Shown here: in pieces, positions 18,378 through 27,529 of the stretch | Layout: the number at the start of each line of letters is the position of its first letter | Position numbering within the stretch: position 1 is the first letter of the stretch | Assembly: GCF_000166135.1 (NCBI RefSeq) | Contig: NC_014666.1 | Span: 6,324,001-6,388,000, forward strand | Length of the DNA: 64,000 nt | Source of the DNA: Pseudofrankia inefficax | GTDB taxonomy: Bacteria; Actinomycetota; Actinomycetes; Frankiales; Frankiaceae | Direction: 5' to 3' | The notes under the pieces: generated by a model | The model's database searches: none | Told to the model about the DNA's origin: nothing | The model's input: the letters and a program-made list of their open reading frames with translations, nothing else | Position numbers and translations under genes: made by a program

Positions 18378-19640
18378 TCAGACCCAGCCGGGCATCGGGT
18401 AGTTCGCGGTGAGGTCGCGGACCTCGCCGGCGATCTGGGCCAGGACGGCCTCGTCGCCGTCGGCCGCCGCCTTGACGGCCTGGTCCATCCACGCGGCGAT
18501 CTGGGCCATCTGCTCCGGCCCCATGCCGCGGGTGGTGACGGCGGCGGTGCCCAGCCGCAGGCCGGACGGGTCGAACGGCTTGCGGGTGTCGTACGGGACG
18601 GTGTTGTAGTTCAGCTCGATGCCGGCCCGGTCGAGCGCCTGGGCGGCCGGCTTGCCCCCGATGCCCTTGCTGGTCAGGTCGACCAGGATCAGGTGGTTGT
18701 CGGTGCCGCCGGACACCAGGTCGAAGCCACGGTCGGCGAGCGCGGTGGCCAGCGCCGCCGCGTTCGCGACGATCTGGTGGGCGTAGGCGCTGAACTCGGC
18801 GGTCGCCGCCTCGCGCAGCGCGACCGCGATGGCCGCCGTCGTGTGGTTGTGCGGGCCGCCCTGCAGGCCGGGGAACACCGCCTTGTCCAGCGGCGCGGCG
18901 TGCGCGGCGTCGGACATCAGCATCGCGCCGCGCGGGCCGCGCAGCGTCTTGTGCGTGGTCGTCGAGATGACCGGGGCGTGGCCGACCGGCGACGGGTGCG
19001 CGCCACCGGCGATCAGTCCCGCGATGTGCGCGATGTCGGCGACGAGCACGGCGTCGACCTCGGCCGCGATCTCGGCGAACGCCGGGTAGTCGATCGTCCG
19101 CGGAATCGCGGTGCCGCCGCAGAAGATGACCTTCGGCCGCTCGGCCAGCGCCACCTGGCGGACCTCGTCCAGGTCGACCCGGCCGGTGTCCTGGCGGACG
19201 CCGTACTTGACGCTGCGGAACCACTTGCCGGTGGCCGAGACCGACCAGCCGTGGGTGAGGTGGCCGCCCATCGGCAGCGCCATGCCCATGACGGTGTCGC
19301 CGGGCTGCAGGAAGGCCAGGTAGACGGCCAGGTTGGCCGGCGAGCCCGAGTAGGGCTGGACGTTGGCGTGCTCGACGCCGAACAGCGCCTTGGCCCGCTC
19401 GATCGCCAGCGTCTCGATCGGGTCGATGAACTGCTGGCCCTCGTAGTAGCGCTTGCCGACGTAGCCCTCGGAGTACTTGTTCGTCAGGACCGTGCCACTC
19501 GCCTCGAGAACCGCGTTCGAGACGTAGTTCTCCGACGCGATCAGGCGAATCTTCTCGTACTGGCGGCGGGCCTCGGACTCGACCAGGTTCGCGATCTCCG
19601 GGTCGGCGCTGGCCAGGTCACGGATCGATGGCTGGTGCAT
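18378..19640 (-). CDS. glyA: Serine hydroxymethyltransferase GlyA
   Basis: 420 residues, the normal length. This PLP enzyme interconverts serine and glycine with transfer of a one-carbon unit to tetrahydrofolate. Family motifs are intact: LIASENY near the start, NKYSEGYVGKRYYEG, VQPYSGSPAN, and STTTHKTLRGPRG with the PLP-binding Lys. ATG 19640 is chosen because GGAGG lies about six bases upstream and the protein begins where SHMT proteins begin; the longer open frame upstream is the riboswitch leader. Expression is likely controlled by the ZTP riboswitch immediately upstream, which links one-carbon shortage to GlyA synthesis. Confidence 0.97.
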   Translation of the reverse strand: MHQPSIRDLASADPEIANLVESEARRQYEKIRLIASENYVSNAVLEASGTVLTNKYSEGYVGKRYYEGQQFIDPIETLAIERAKALFGVEHANVQPYSGSPANLAVYLAFLQPGDTVMGMALPMGGHLTHGWSVSATGKWFRSVKYGVRQDTGRVDLDEVRQVALAERPKVIFCGGTAIPRTIDYPAFAEIAAEVDAVLVADIAHIAGLIAGGAHPSPVGHAPVISTTTHKTLRGPRGAMLMSDAAHAAPLDKAVFPGLQGGPHNHTTAAIAVALREAATAEFSAYAHQIVANAAALATALADRGFDLVSGGTDNHLILVDLTSKGIGGKPAAQALDRAGIELNYNTVPYDTRKPFDPSGLRLGTAAVTTRGMGPEQMAQIAAWMDQAVKAAADGDEAVLAQIAGEVRDLTANYPMPGWV

Positions 19641-19779
19641 GGGAAGACCTCCAGGAAGTGGCTGCCCGGCCCGCCCGCGTCCACACGGCCGGTTCCGCCA
19701 GCGGTGCCTGGCAGGAGTGTCGGTTTCGCGTGGGCCACCGGCGGACGATCGCGCTGCGGGCAGGAGTCGTCCGGCCGAC

Positions 19780-19813
19780 GGCACCAGATAGCCGGTGCCG
19801 CTTCGGCGGCACC
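19780..19813 (-). promoter_or_regulatory. Expression platform of the glyA riboswitch: competing hairpins
   Basis: Reading the transcript, segments GGCACC (19828-19823), GGTGCC (19813-19808), GGCACC (19799-19794) and GGTGCC (19785-19780) alternate. The first pair closes the aptamer's second stem. The second and third can instead form a perfect 8-bp stem with a CGAA loop (19813-19794), and the third and fourth form an alternative hairpin. Such mutually exclusive pairing is what a switch needs; the 8-bp hairpin is the likely OFF state. Confidence 0.6.
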
Positions 19814-19890
19814 CAGGCGCACGGTGCCTCGCCGATCGGTCGCTTCCCGGTGGTTGATTCCACCCGAGCACGCCAGTCGCGACTCACCCC
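19808..19890 (-). ncRNA. ZTP (pfl) riboswitch upstream of glyA
   Basis: The leader contains the conserved pfl elements in order: GACTGGCG (start near 19882), then a GGTGG/CCACC hairpin around AATCAA, then CGGGAAGCGACC, a variable linker, and GCGCCTGGG in the loop of the second stem (near 19820-19812). These match the ZTP/ZMP-sensing riboswitch recalled from actinobacteria, whose known targets include glyA and purine or folate genes. The aptamer is followed by competing hairpins and the glyA start about 170 bases downstream. Boundaries are approximate; a covariance search was not run. Confidence 0.85.
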
Positions 19891-19910
19891 GAAGTCTAGC
19901 CGGTCGCCCC

Positions 19911-21551
19911 TCAGGAGCAGACGGTGCCGGGCTTCGGTACGACGAGATTCACCAGGTAGTCATCCACCGCGTCGTGGACGCACGTGCTCGGTCCCTCGTA
20001 GGCGCCGTGCGTGTACGAGCGCCACGTCAGCAGCACGCCGCTGGACAGCTGGGACGCGAGCGAGCGCGCCTCCGGGTACGGCGTCGCCGGGTCGCCGGTG
20101 GTGCCGACCAGCAGGATCGGCGGAGCGCCCTTGGCCAGGAAGGGCCCGGTGTAGCGGGAGGCCGCCCGGACCTTCCAGAAGGCGCAGGTCAGCCCGCCGA
20201 GGGCCAGCGTGTAGCCGATCCGGGGCGCCGCGACGGCCAGCCGCGCCGCGAAGCGCCGGTAGGCCGCGAGATCCGTCGGGTAGCTCTGGTCGGCACAGTT
20301 GATCGCGGTGTTGGCGTCGAACGAGTTGTCGTAGCTGCCGTCGGGCCGCCGGCCGGACTGCTGGTCGGCCAGCGAGAGCAGCACGGAGCCGTCGTTCGCC
20401 GTGTCGGCCAGCCCCAGCGCCAGCGCCAGGATCGGCCACTGCTGCTGGCTGTACAGCAGTTGCAGGACGGCGGAGGTCAGCACGCCGCTGTCGACCGGGC
20501 GGGTCGTGTCGACGTCCTTGCCCTGGGCGTAGATCGGGTGTTTCGCGATCCGGGCGACGAGCCGGTCGTAGTGGCCGAACGGGTCGCCGTCGCCGAAGGG
20601 GCAGGTGGTGTCGCGGGCGCAGGCGGTGAGGAAGGCGCTGAGCGCGGCGTCGAAGGCCTTGGCCTGCAGCAGGGTCTCCGCGAAGGGATCGGTGGTCGAC
20701 ATCCTCGGGTCGACCACCGCGTCCAGCACCAGGGCACGCAGGTGAGTGGGGAACAGCGCGGCGTAGGTGGCGCCCAGCTCCGACCCGTACGAGGCGCCAT
20801 ACGCGGTGAGCCGCCGGTCGCCGAGCGCGGCGCGCAGCACGTCCACGTCGCGGGCCGCCGCCTCCGTCGACAGGTAGGGCAGCATCCTGCCGCTCCAGCG
20901 CTCGCAGCCCTCGGCGACCCCCCGGTCCGACGCCGCCGTCCCGCCGAACCCGGCGGGCACACTCCCCTCCGTCGATCCCGGGACGGCCCGGCGCGCCGGC
21001 ACGCCCACCAGGACGTCGGTGAGCTCCGTGGCCTTCTGGGCGTCGGTCAGGCAGCGGACCGGCGCGCTCGCGCCGACCCCCCGCTGGTCGAACCCGACGA
21101 TGTCGAACCGGTCACCCACCACGGTGTCGAACAGCTGCGGGTACGTCTTGATCGAGTTGACGCCCGAGACGCCCGGCCCGCCCTCCAGGTAGACCAGCGA
21201 GCCGATCCGGCGGGCGGGCTCGCGGGCCGGCCGGCGCACCACCGCGAGGCTGATCGTGCCGGCCGCCGGGTTCGCGTAGTCGAGCGGCACGGGAAGCGTC
21301 GCGCACTGCACGCCGTCGCCGCAGGCCCGCCAGGCCGACAGCCGGCCGACGCCGGTCGACGGCTCGGCCGCGCCGGCCGCCGGAACCGGCCCGGCGGCAC
21401 CCGCCACGGCGATCACCAGCGCCGCCGCCCACGCTCGGGGCCGGCCGGGCAGCCGGCGCCGCATCCCACCCGCGCCCGGCCCGCCCGCGCCGGGCCCACT
21501 GGCACCGGATCCATTGGGGCCGCCGTCCTGGTTGCGCCTTGGCTGGTTCAC
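19911..21551 (-). CDS. Secreted TAP-type alpha/beta hydrolase peptidase
   Basis: About 546 residues. An N-terminal signal peptide is visible (RRRLPGRPRAWAAALVIAVA followed by an Ala-rich cleavage region), so the enzyme is exported. The fold matches the tripeptidyl aminopeptidase/SlpD family: oxyanion loop YLEGGPGVSG, nucleophile Ser254 in AYGASYGSE, acid Asp in GTTGDPATPYP and His in SYTHGAYEGP, with the family's C-terminal TAP-like domain. GTG 21551 is used because GAGG lies four bases upstream; ATG 21464 would start directly at the signal peptide. It probably trims N-terminal peptides outside the cell. Confidence 0.87.
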   Translation of the reverse strand: MNQPRRNQDGGPNGSGASGPGAGGPGAGGMRRRLPGRPRAWAAALVIAVAGAAGPVPAAGAAEPSTGVGRLSAWRACGDGVQCATLPVPLDYANPAAGTISLAVVRRPAREPARRIGSLVYLEGGPGVSGVNSIKTYPQLFDTVVGDRFDIVGFDQRGVGASAPVRCLTDAQKATELTDVLVGVPARRAVPGSTEGSVPAGFGGTAASDRGVAEGCERWSGRMLPYLSTEAAARDVDVLRAALGDRRLTAYGASYGSELGATYAALFPTHLRALVLDAVVDPRMSTTDPFAETLLQAKAFDAALSAFLTACARDTTCPFGDGDPFGHYDRLVARIAKHPIYAQGKDVDTTRPVDSGVLTSAVLQLLYSQQQWPILALALGLADTANDGSVLLSLADQQSGRRPDGSYDNSFDANTAINCADQSYPTDLAAYRRFAARLAVAAPRIGYTLALGGLTCAFWKVRAASRYTGPFLAKGAPPILLVGTTGDPATPYPEARSLASQLSSGVLLTWRSYTHGAYEGPSTCVHDAVDDYLVNLVVPKPGTVCS

Positions 21552-21821
21552 GGGACCTCGGCTTCCGCTGGAAGGCTTGCGGTCTGTGCCAGCGGCCGGG
21601 CCACCTCCACCCGCCCGGCACCTCGACCGCCTCGACCGCAGGTCACGTTCCGTGACGACTGCGTCGGCTCCGTCCCCGGTCCCGGGCGCGGGCAACCCTC
21701 CGGCACCGGAACCGCCCGGGCCGCGTGACCCGTCCCGAGACGATCCCGGCGAACGCTCCGAACAGGCGCTGGAGCGGACGGGTTGGTGCGTTCGGAGCGT
21801 CGAACCGAGAGACTCCAGGGC

Positions 21822-22595
21822 ATGGACTATCCCGCGATGTTCCAGACGCAGGCCGAGGCGCTCATCGACGCCGCGGCGGGGAACCTCGACGCGCCCGTGC
21901 CGTCCTGCCCAGGCTGGGACAACCGCCGGCTGGTCAGCCACGTCGCCCGGCTGCTGGCCTCCACCGCGGCGCACCTGCCACGCGGGGTGGTCGACCCGCC
22001 GGCGTTCACCGAGCGGCCGCCGGCACAGGACGAGGCGCTGGTGGCGCACTACCGGGCGTCGCTCGCCGCGACCCTGGCGGCGTTCCAGGCCGTCGATCCG
22101 GCTGCTCCCGCCTGGAACTTCACGAACGCGCCGCAGGTCGCCGGTTTCTGGCCGCGCCGGCTGACTCACGAGCTGCAGATCCACGCCTGGGACGCGGCGA
22201 ACGCGGTCGGACCGGCGCCCGAGCTCGATCCGGCGCTGGCCGCGGACGGCATCGACGAGGTGCTGCGGGTCCTGCTGCCGGCGGCCCGCGCGGCCGGGCT
22301 CACCTCCCACGCCGAGGGCACGGCGCACGTCCACCTCACCGACCCGCTGTTCACCGGGACGCCGTCGGTCACGGACGAGGCCGCCGCGCCGCCGGCGCCG
22401 AGCGGTGAATGGATGGTCGCGCTGGCCGGGGACTCGGTCGAGGTCAGCGAGGGGCACGAGAAGGGGGACGCGGGCCTGCGTGGCCCCGCCGGCCCGGCGC
22501 TGCTGGCGATCTGGGGTCGGACCGGCTTCGACGGCCCCGGCCTCACCGCCTTCGGCGACCAGGACCTGCTGACGGCGCTACGGCCCGGCCGCTGA
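21822..22595 (+). CDS. TIGR03083-type mycothiol-dependent (DinB-fold) protein
   Basis: 257 residues. The N-terminal four-helix DinB-like domain carries CPGWDNRRLVSHVARLL and the metal motif LTHELQIHAWDAANAVG, where His and Glu side chains would bind metal, as in mycothiol-dependent maleylpyruvate isomerase. A small C-terminal domain of the SCP2-like type follows. Such proteins are abundant in actinobacteria and are thought to catalyse thiol-dependent reactions. ATG 21822 matches the family start; an upstream open frame is not supported. Confidence 0.82.
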   Translation: MDYPAMFQTQAEALIDAAAGNLDAPVPSCPGWDNRRLVSHVARLLASTAAHLPRGVVDPPAFTERPPAQDEALVAHYRASLAATLAAFQAVDPAAPAWNFTNAPQVAGFWPRRLTHELQIHAWDAANAVGPAPELDPALAADGIDEVLRVLLPAARAAGLTSHAEGTAHVHLTDPLFTGTPSVTDEAAAPPAPSGEWMVALAGDSVEVSEGHEKGDAGLRGPAGPALLAIWGRTGFDGPGLTAFGDQDLLTALRPGR

Positions 22596-22642
22596 CGCCG
22601 ACCCCCTGGCCCGGGTGACGGGCGGCCGGCCCGCCGGCCAGA

Positions 22643-23632
22643 TCAGGAGCCGAAGTTGGCCTGGATGCGCTGCAGAAGGTAGTCGCGCGCCGTGATGTCC
22701 GGATAGCGCCCGGACGGGCTGGAGATGACGACGTCGGTGTTGGCCTGGGCGAAGAACGCCAGCGAGTAGCGCGGCCCGGCGTACTCACCGGGCACCGGTA
22801 GCCGCACCCGGTGGAACGTCGAGGGCAGCGCGTCGTCGCTCCAGCGCATCAGCATGTCGCCGATGTTGCAGGTGATGGCGTCCGCCGTGGCCGGGACCGA
22901 CGTCCACCGCTCGGCGTCGGCCTCCTTGCCGGGCAGGACCTGCAGGCCGCCCTCGCCCTCGCGCTGGAACAGCAGGGTCAGGCAGTCGAAGTCGGTGTGC
23001 GCGCCGGCCCGCCAGAGCCCCGGCGTCGCCTGGGCCTCGGGCGGCACCGGGAAGTAGTGCAGCAGCCGCAACGTGCTCTGGTAGGTCGGCGCGGCCGGGT
23101 CGTGGGCGGCGGTGAAGAAGTCACGCGGGAAGCCGAGCCGGTCGGCGAAGCAGGACAGCACGAGCGTCGCCACCTCCCAGCACCGGCGCTCGAAGCCGAG
23201 CATCGTCGCGGCGAAGCCGTCGAGCTCCGCGTCGGTCGGCCACAGCCCGGCCATCCGCGGCCGGGTGACCTGGTAGGACTCCTTCTGGTCCGGGGTGCCG
23301 GTCGAGGGACGGATCTGGGTGAGCTTCTCCCAGCCGGCGTTGGTGCCCTTCAGCAGCGCGTACTGGCCCTTGACCTCGTCCGGCAGGGCGAACAGGGCCT
23401 CGGCCGCGCCGAAGGCCCGCTCGACCTCGGCGAGGTCGATCCCGTGGTCGACGAGCTGGAAGAACCCGATGTCGGCCGCGGCGGACCACAGCTCGCCGGT
23501 GATCGCCTCGCGCCGGGTCTCGACGTCGCGCAGCGAGACCCGCCGGATCTCCCGGTCGGTCGCCTCGGTCCCGGCGCCTCCCATCCGGCTCTCGCGCGCC
23601 AGTTCGGTCAGGGCGTACTCCGGTGTGGTCAT
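22643..23632 (-). CDS. 2-oxoglutarate/Fe(II) oxygenase, isopenicillin N synthase family
   Basis: 329 residues. The N-terminal DIOX_N-type domain (SAAADIGFFQLVDHGI) and C-terminal jelly roll are present. Iron ligands are His and Asp in AHTDFDCLT and His in STFHRV; the R-x-S 2-oxoglutarate contact is seen as PRYSLAFF. Family members oxidise small molecules such as amino acids or hormones with 2-oxoglutarate as co-substrate. Starts ATG 23632 (or GTG 23635) lie after a GGAG site. It stands alone, so the substrate is unknown. Confidence 0.9.
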   Translation of the reverse strand: MTTPEYALTELARESRMGGAGTEATDREIRRVSLRDVETRREAITGELWSAAADIGFFQLVDHGIDLAEVERAFGAAEALFALPDEVKGQYALLKGTNAGWEKLTQIRPSTGTPDQKESYQVTRPRMAGLWPTDAELDGFAATMLGFERRCWEVATLVLSCFADRLGFPRDFFTAAHDPAAPTYQSTLRLLHYFPVPPEAQATPGLWRAGAHTDFDCLTLLFQREGEGGLQVLPGKEADAERWTSVPATADAITCNIGDMLMRWSDDALPSTFHRVRLPVPGEYAGPRYSLAFFAQANTDVVISSPSGRYPDITARDYLLQRIQANFGS

Positions 23633-23744
23633 CACGTCGCTCCAGGTCGGACGGCTCGGCGGCGCGCACCGCCCCTTTCTAGGTTGGGCTGGGGCGTCTG
23701 GCTCCGCCGGGGTTTCTACCCATGGCCTGCGACACAGTCGCGGG

Positions 23745-24662
23745 CTACCCGCCAGGCCGGGTGCCGCGCAGGTGCCGGCCCGCGGCCGTCGTGACCGCGG
23801 CGGTCAGCCGGTCGAGCAGCGGGGAGTCGAGCCGCCAACGCTGCCAGTAGAGGGGGACGTCGACGTGGGTGTCGGTCAGGGTCACCAACCGCCCGGTGGC
23901 GAGGTCACCGTCCAGCTGGGCGTCGGGCAGCATGCCCCAGCCGAGACCGAGCCGAACCGCCTCGTGGAAGCCAGCCGTGGTCGGCACCCGGTGCGCCGCC
24001 GGTGCAGCGGCGAGGACACCCCGCTCCCGCAGCAGCTCGTGCTGAAGGCCGTCCTTCTCGTTGAAGACGAGAAGAGGCATCCGGTCCCAGCGGTAGTCCG
24101 CCGCACCGTCGGGCGGTCCGTCCGCGCACCAGCGGGCCGCGAACTCCGGGGTGGCCGCCGGGCGGTAGCGCAGGGTTCCGAGCGGCTCGCACCGGCAGCC
24201 CTGGACGACGACCGGGTCGCTGGTCACCGCGGCCAGCGCCTCGCCGCCGCGCAGCAGCCCGGCGGAGAACGCCTGGTCCTCGACGTGCAGGCGCAGCACG
24301 ACGTCGTCCCAGCGCGCGACCTCGGCGACGACGTCGCGGAACCAGGTCTCGAGCGAGTCCGCGTTGACGGCCACCGACAGCTCGACCCGGGCCGACGGGC
24401 GGCCGCCGAGCGCCTCGACGGCCTCGGCGTGCAGCAGCCTGGTCTGGCGCGCGAGCCGCAACAGCGCCTCGCCGGCGGTGGTGGGCCGACACGGCAGCGA
24501 ACGCCGCACGAGAACCTGCCCGGCGGCCGACTCCAGTGCGCGGATCCGCTGGCTGACGGCGCTCGGCGTCAGGTGCAGGTGGCGGGCGGCGGCGTCGAAG
24601 CTGCCCAGCTCGACGATCGCCACGAGCGTGGCCAGCTGGGCGGGCGGCAGCTCCAGGTCCAT
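23745..24662 (-). CDS. lysG: LysR-family regulator of the ArgP/LysG type
   Basis: 305 residues. N-terminal winged helix (ELGSFDAAARHLHLTPSAVSQRIRALE) and a periplasmic-binding-like effector domain. Sequence layout and divergent placement next to a LysE exporter match LysG/ArgP, which activates lysE when lysine or arginine accumulates. The 61-base gap to lysE contains AAGAATCTT and related short symmetric elements near 24680-24710, the expected binding region. Confidence 0.92.
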   Translation of the reverse strand: MDLELPPAQLATLVAIVELGSFDAAARHLHLTPSAVSQRIRALESAAGQVLVRRSLPCRPTTAGEALLRLARQTRLLHAEAVEALGGRPSARVELSVAVNADSLETWFRDVVAEVARWDDVVLRLHVEDQAFSAGLLRGGEALAAVTSDPVVVQGCRCEPLGTLRYRPAATPEFAARWCADGPPDGAADYRWDRMPLLVFNEKDGLQHELLRERGVLAAAPAAHRVPTTAGFHEAVRLGLGWGMLPDAQLDGDLATGRLVTLTDTHVDVPLYWQRWRLDSPLLDRLTAAVTTAAGRHLRGTRPGG

Positions 24663-24723
24663 GAAGTGATGCTAATGAATCTGAAGAATCTTTCGCTGGT
24701 CTTCATAGGGGCCGCGACCTAGC

Positions 24724-25380
24724 GTGGCCGCCGTGCTCGCCGCCGCCACCACCGGTCTGCTGACCGGGTTCTCGCTGATCGTCGCCATCGGGGCGCAGAA
24801 CGCCTACGTCCTGCGGCAGGGGCTCGCCCGCGACCGCGTCGGGACGGTCGTCGTGATCTGCGCCGGCTCGGACCTGGCCCTGATCACGGCCGGGGTAGGC
24901 GGCGTCGCCGGCCTGCTGGCCCGCGCCGCGCCGCTGCTGGTCGCCGTCCGCTGGCTTGGCGTCGCCTTCATGCTGTGGTTCGCCGCCACCTCGCTGCGGC
25001 GGGCCGCGCGCCCGCGCGCCAACCCGGCGGGTGGCCAGCAGTCGCCAGGTCCGCTCGGTGACCCTGGACCTTCCGGCCAGGACCTGGCCGCCGGCAGAAC
25101 GGCCGTCGCCGCGCGTGCCGCGGCCTTCACCTGGCTGAACCCGCACGTCTACCTCGACACCGTGCTGATACTCGGCACCGTCGGCGGCCGGGATGGCCCG
25201 ACGGGACGATGGTGGTTCGCCGTCGGGGCGGGCCTCGCGAGCATCGTGTGGTTCGCCAGCCTCGGTTACGGCGCCCGCCTCGTCTCGACCGTGTTGGCCG
25301 GCCCGGCGACCTGGCGCGTCCTCGACCTGGCGATCGGCGTCACGATGCTGTTCGTGGCGGCCCGGCTCGCCTTCGGCTGA
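24724..25380 (+). CDS. lysE: LysE/ArgO-type basic amino acid exporter
   Basis: 218 residues with about six membrane helices. The first helix pair contains FSLIVAIGAQNAYVLRQGL, the LysE/ArgO signature, and FTWLNPHVYLDTVLILGTVGG is the second conserved motif. These proteins export lysine, arginine and toxic analogues in exchange for protons. GTG 24724 starts the frame. It ends three bases from the convergent peptidase stop. The divergent lysG gene supports export of basic amino acids as the role. Confidence 0.93.
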   Translation: MAAVLAAATTGLLTGFSLIVAIGAQNAYVLRQGLARDRVGTVVVICAGSDLALITAGVGGVAGLLARAAPLLVAVRWLGVAFMLWFAATSLRRAARPRANPAGGQQSPGPLGDPGPSGQDLAAGRTAVAARAAAFTWLNPHVYLDTVLILGTVGGRDGPTGRWWFAVGAGLASIVWFASLGYGARLVSTVLAGPATWRVLDLAIGVTMLFVAARLAFG

Positions 25381-25383
25381 CCC

Positions 25384-26529
25384 TCAGCGCGACCCACGGG
25401 ACAGCAGCTGCTCGACCCGGCCGACCGGGAGTGCCTGGGCGTGGTGGTTGTCGCGACCCGTCAGCGAGGTGGCGGTGGTGAGGACGTTGACGACCGCCTC
25501 CTCGACGGCCTGCACCGCCGCCTCGTAGAAGGCGTCGAGCCGGCCCCAGGGGATGAACCGCAGGGCCGCGTAGTCGTCGGCGGTCGGGTCCGCCGTCGGG
25601 AAGGCGCTGGTCAGGGCACCGCGGTTCGCGGTGGAGAAGGCGAGGACGAGGTCGCCGGAGAAATGCGAGCCGGTGGTCCCGGTGCGGGCGAGCCCCAGCG
25701 GCGCGCGGCGGGCCAGCGACGCGCACTGGCCGGGCAGCAGCGGCGCGTCGGTCGCGAGGACCGCGATGCAGCTGCCGGCGCCGGGGGGCGCCGCCCAGTC
25801 GCCGTCCCACCCGCGTGCGCCGGCATCGGCGTCGGCGTCGGCGAGCAGGCGACCCACCGGAACACCGGCGATCCGCAGCTCGTCGCGGCGGCCGAAGTTG
25901 GCCTGGACGAAGGCGGCCACGGTATAGGTGTCCGGGCCGTAGGGCACGATCCGGGACGCGGTGCCGCTGCCGCCCTTGAAGCCGTAGCACATCATTCCGG
26001 TGCCGCCGCCGACGGCGCCTTCGGGGACCGGCCCGCCGACCGCCGCGTCGATCGCGGCGACGGCGTGGGCCGGGGTGACATGCGCCCCGTTGATGTCGTT
26101 GAGGTAGCCGTCCCAGGTCTCGGCGACGACCGGGAGCAGCCAGCCGCGGGCCAGATCCGGCCGGTTGGCGACCACCCAGTCGATCACGCCGCGGTGACAG
26201 GGGCCGATGGCGTGGGTATTTGTGATCATGACAGGCAGCGAGAGGCTTCCGGTCTCCGCCAGCCAGGCGTTGCCCGTCATCTCGCCGTTGGCGTTAAACG
26301 CGTGCACACCGGCGGCGACGGCCGAGCCGATCCCGCCGCGGCCGGCCGGCAGGATCGCGGTGACCCCGGTCCGCACCGGCCCGTCGCCGACCCGCAGCGG
26401 CCCGTCACCGCTGATCAGCGTCGTGTAGCCGACCTCGACGCCCGGGACGTCGGTGATCGCGTTGAACGGTCCCGGCGTCCCGTCGAAGGGGATGCCGTGC
26501 TCGCGGGCCCGTCGGCGAGGCTCAGCCAC
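25384..26529 (-). CDS. P1-family (DmpA-like) aminopeptidase
   Basis: 381 residues from GTG 26529. The N-terminal segment NAITDVPGVEVGYTTL, the glycine-rich GGTGMMCYGFKGGSGTASR and the motif PLLPGQCASLARRA are typical of the P1 family, which self-cleaves before a Ser that becomes the N-terminal nucleophile. The likely scissile bond is Gly-Ser in KGGSGT. Family members are beta- or D-aminopeptidases. The longer open frame upstream is not supported by homology. No operon partners are evident. Confidence 0.87.
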   Translation of the reverse strand: MAEPRRRAREHGIPFDGTPGPFNAITDVPGVEVGYTTLISGDGPLRVGDGPVRTGVTAILPAGRGGIGSAVAAGVHAFNANGEMTGNAWLAETGSLSLPVMITNTHAIGPCHRGVIDWVVANRPDLARGWLLPVVAETWDGYLNDINGAHVTPAHAVAAIDAAVGGPVPEGAVGGGTGMMCYGFKGGSGTASRIVPYGPDTYTVAAFVQANFGRRDELRIAGVPVGRLLADADADAGARGWDGDWAAPPGAGSCIAVLATDAPLLPGQCASLARRAPLGLARTGTTGSHFSGDLVLAFSTANRGALTSAFPTADPTADDYAALRFIPWGRLDAFYEAAVQAVEEAVVNVLTTATSLTGRDNHHAQALPVGRVEQLLSRGSR

Positions 26530-26644
26530 GAGTCTCGATCCTGCCGGGCCGGGCCGGGTGGCGACAGTCCTGCGCCGCCGATGTGACCAGGCGTGCCTCG
26601 GCATCCCCCGCCTGGCCGGGACGAGGCCTGATAGCAAGTCGGGT

Positions 26645-27496
26645 ATGCGCCTGACGACCGAACGCGGCACGACCGCCGTCCTGCACGACCTCGGCGGGGT
26701 CGGCCCGGGGGCCGGGCCGGCCGTGCTGATCTGCCATGCGACCGGGTTCTGCGGCCAGGCCTACCGGCAGCTCGCCCACCAGCTGGGCCCGCGGGCGCAC
26801 GTGTGGGCGCTGGACCTCCCCGGCCACGGCGAGACCCCACCGCCGGCGGACGGTGACTTCGACTGGCGCCGTTGGACCGCCGAGGTGACCGCCGCCGTCG
26901 CGGCGATCCGGGCGACGGGCGCGGCGACGGTGCACGCCGTCGGGCACTCGATGGGCGGCGCCGTCGCGCTCGCCGCCGAGGTCGACCGGCCGGGCCTGTT
27001 CGCCTCGGCCTACCTCTACGAGCCGGTCGTCACGGCCACGCCCGCCCCGGCGTCGGGTACCAACGTGCTCGCCGGCGGAGCGCGCCGGCGGCGGGCGGAG
27101 TTCCCGTCCCGGGCGGCGGCGCTGTGGCGCTACTCCTCGCGCCCGCCGCTGGGCGACCTGACCGCGCAGTCCCTGGCCGCGTACGTCGAGCACGGCTTCA
27201 CCGACCTGCCCGACGGCACGGTCGTGCTGCGCTGTCTGCCGGAGCACGAGGCGCTGACGTTCGAGGCGAGCGGGCGGATCACCTACGAGACCGTCGCGGC
27301 GGCGAAGCTCCCGGTGCTCATCGCCGTGGGCGCGGCGGAGCCGGTAGTGCCGCCGGCCACGTTCGCCCCGGGGCTCGCCGCCGCGCTGCCGGCCGCGACG
27401 CTGACCTCGCACGCCCATCTGGGCCACTTCGGGCCGTTGCAGGCACCGGCCGTGATCGCCGCCGACATCCTGCGTCACATCCTCGACCTGCGGTAG
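26645..27496 (+). CDS. Alpha/beta hydrolase
   Basis: 283 residues. The oxyanion region CHATGFCGQAY, nucleophile Ser in VGHSMGGAVAL, an acid region near LIAVGAAEPVVPP and a C-terminal SHAHLGHFGP with the catalytic His are visible. It follows a cytoplasmic pattern without signal peptide. ATG 26645 begins the homologous part. Substrate unknown; lactonase, esterase or haloperoxidase-like activity are all possible. Confidence 0.87.
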   Translation: MRLTTERGTTAVLHDLGGVGPGAGPAVLICHATGFCGQAYRQLAHQLGPRAHVWALDLPGHGETPPPADGDFDWRRWTAEVTAAVAAIRATGAATVHAVGHSMGGAVALAAEVDRPGLFASAYLYEPVVTATPAPASGTNVLAGGARRRRAEFPSRAAALWRYSSRPPLGDLTAQSLAAYVEHGFTDLPDGTVVLRCLPEHEALTFEASGRITYETVAAAKLPVLIAVGAAEPVVPPATFAPGLAAALPAATLTSHAHLGHFGPLQAPAVIAADILRHILDLR

Positions 27497-27529
27497 CCAT
27501 CGCCGGCCGCCGAGGGGGACGATTCGCGG

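Noticed and set aside
19641-19871. N-terminal extension of GlyA in the same frame
   Set aside because: The sequence is the ZTP riboswitch leader; GlyA proteins start at the Met with the GGAGG site.
18693-21728. A 1011-codon frame on the plus strand
   Set aside because: It is antisense to glyA and the TAP-type peptidase and has the Arg/Ala/Gly-rich composition of GC-driven shadow frames.
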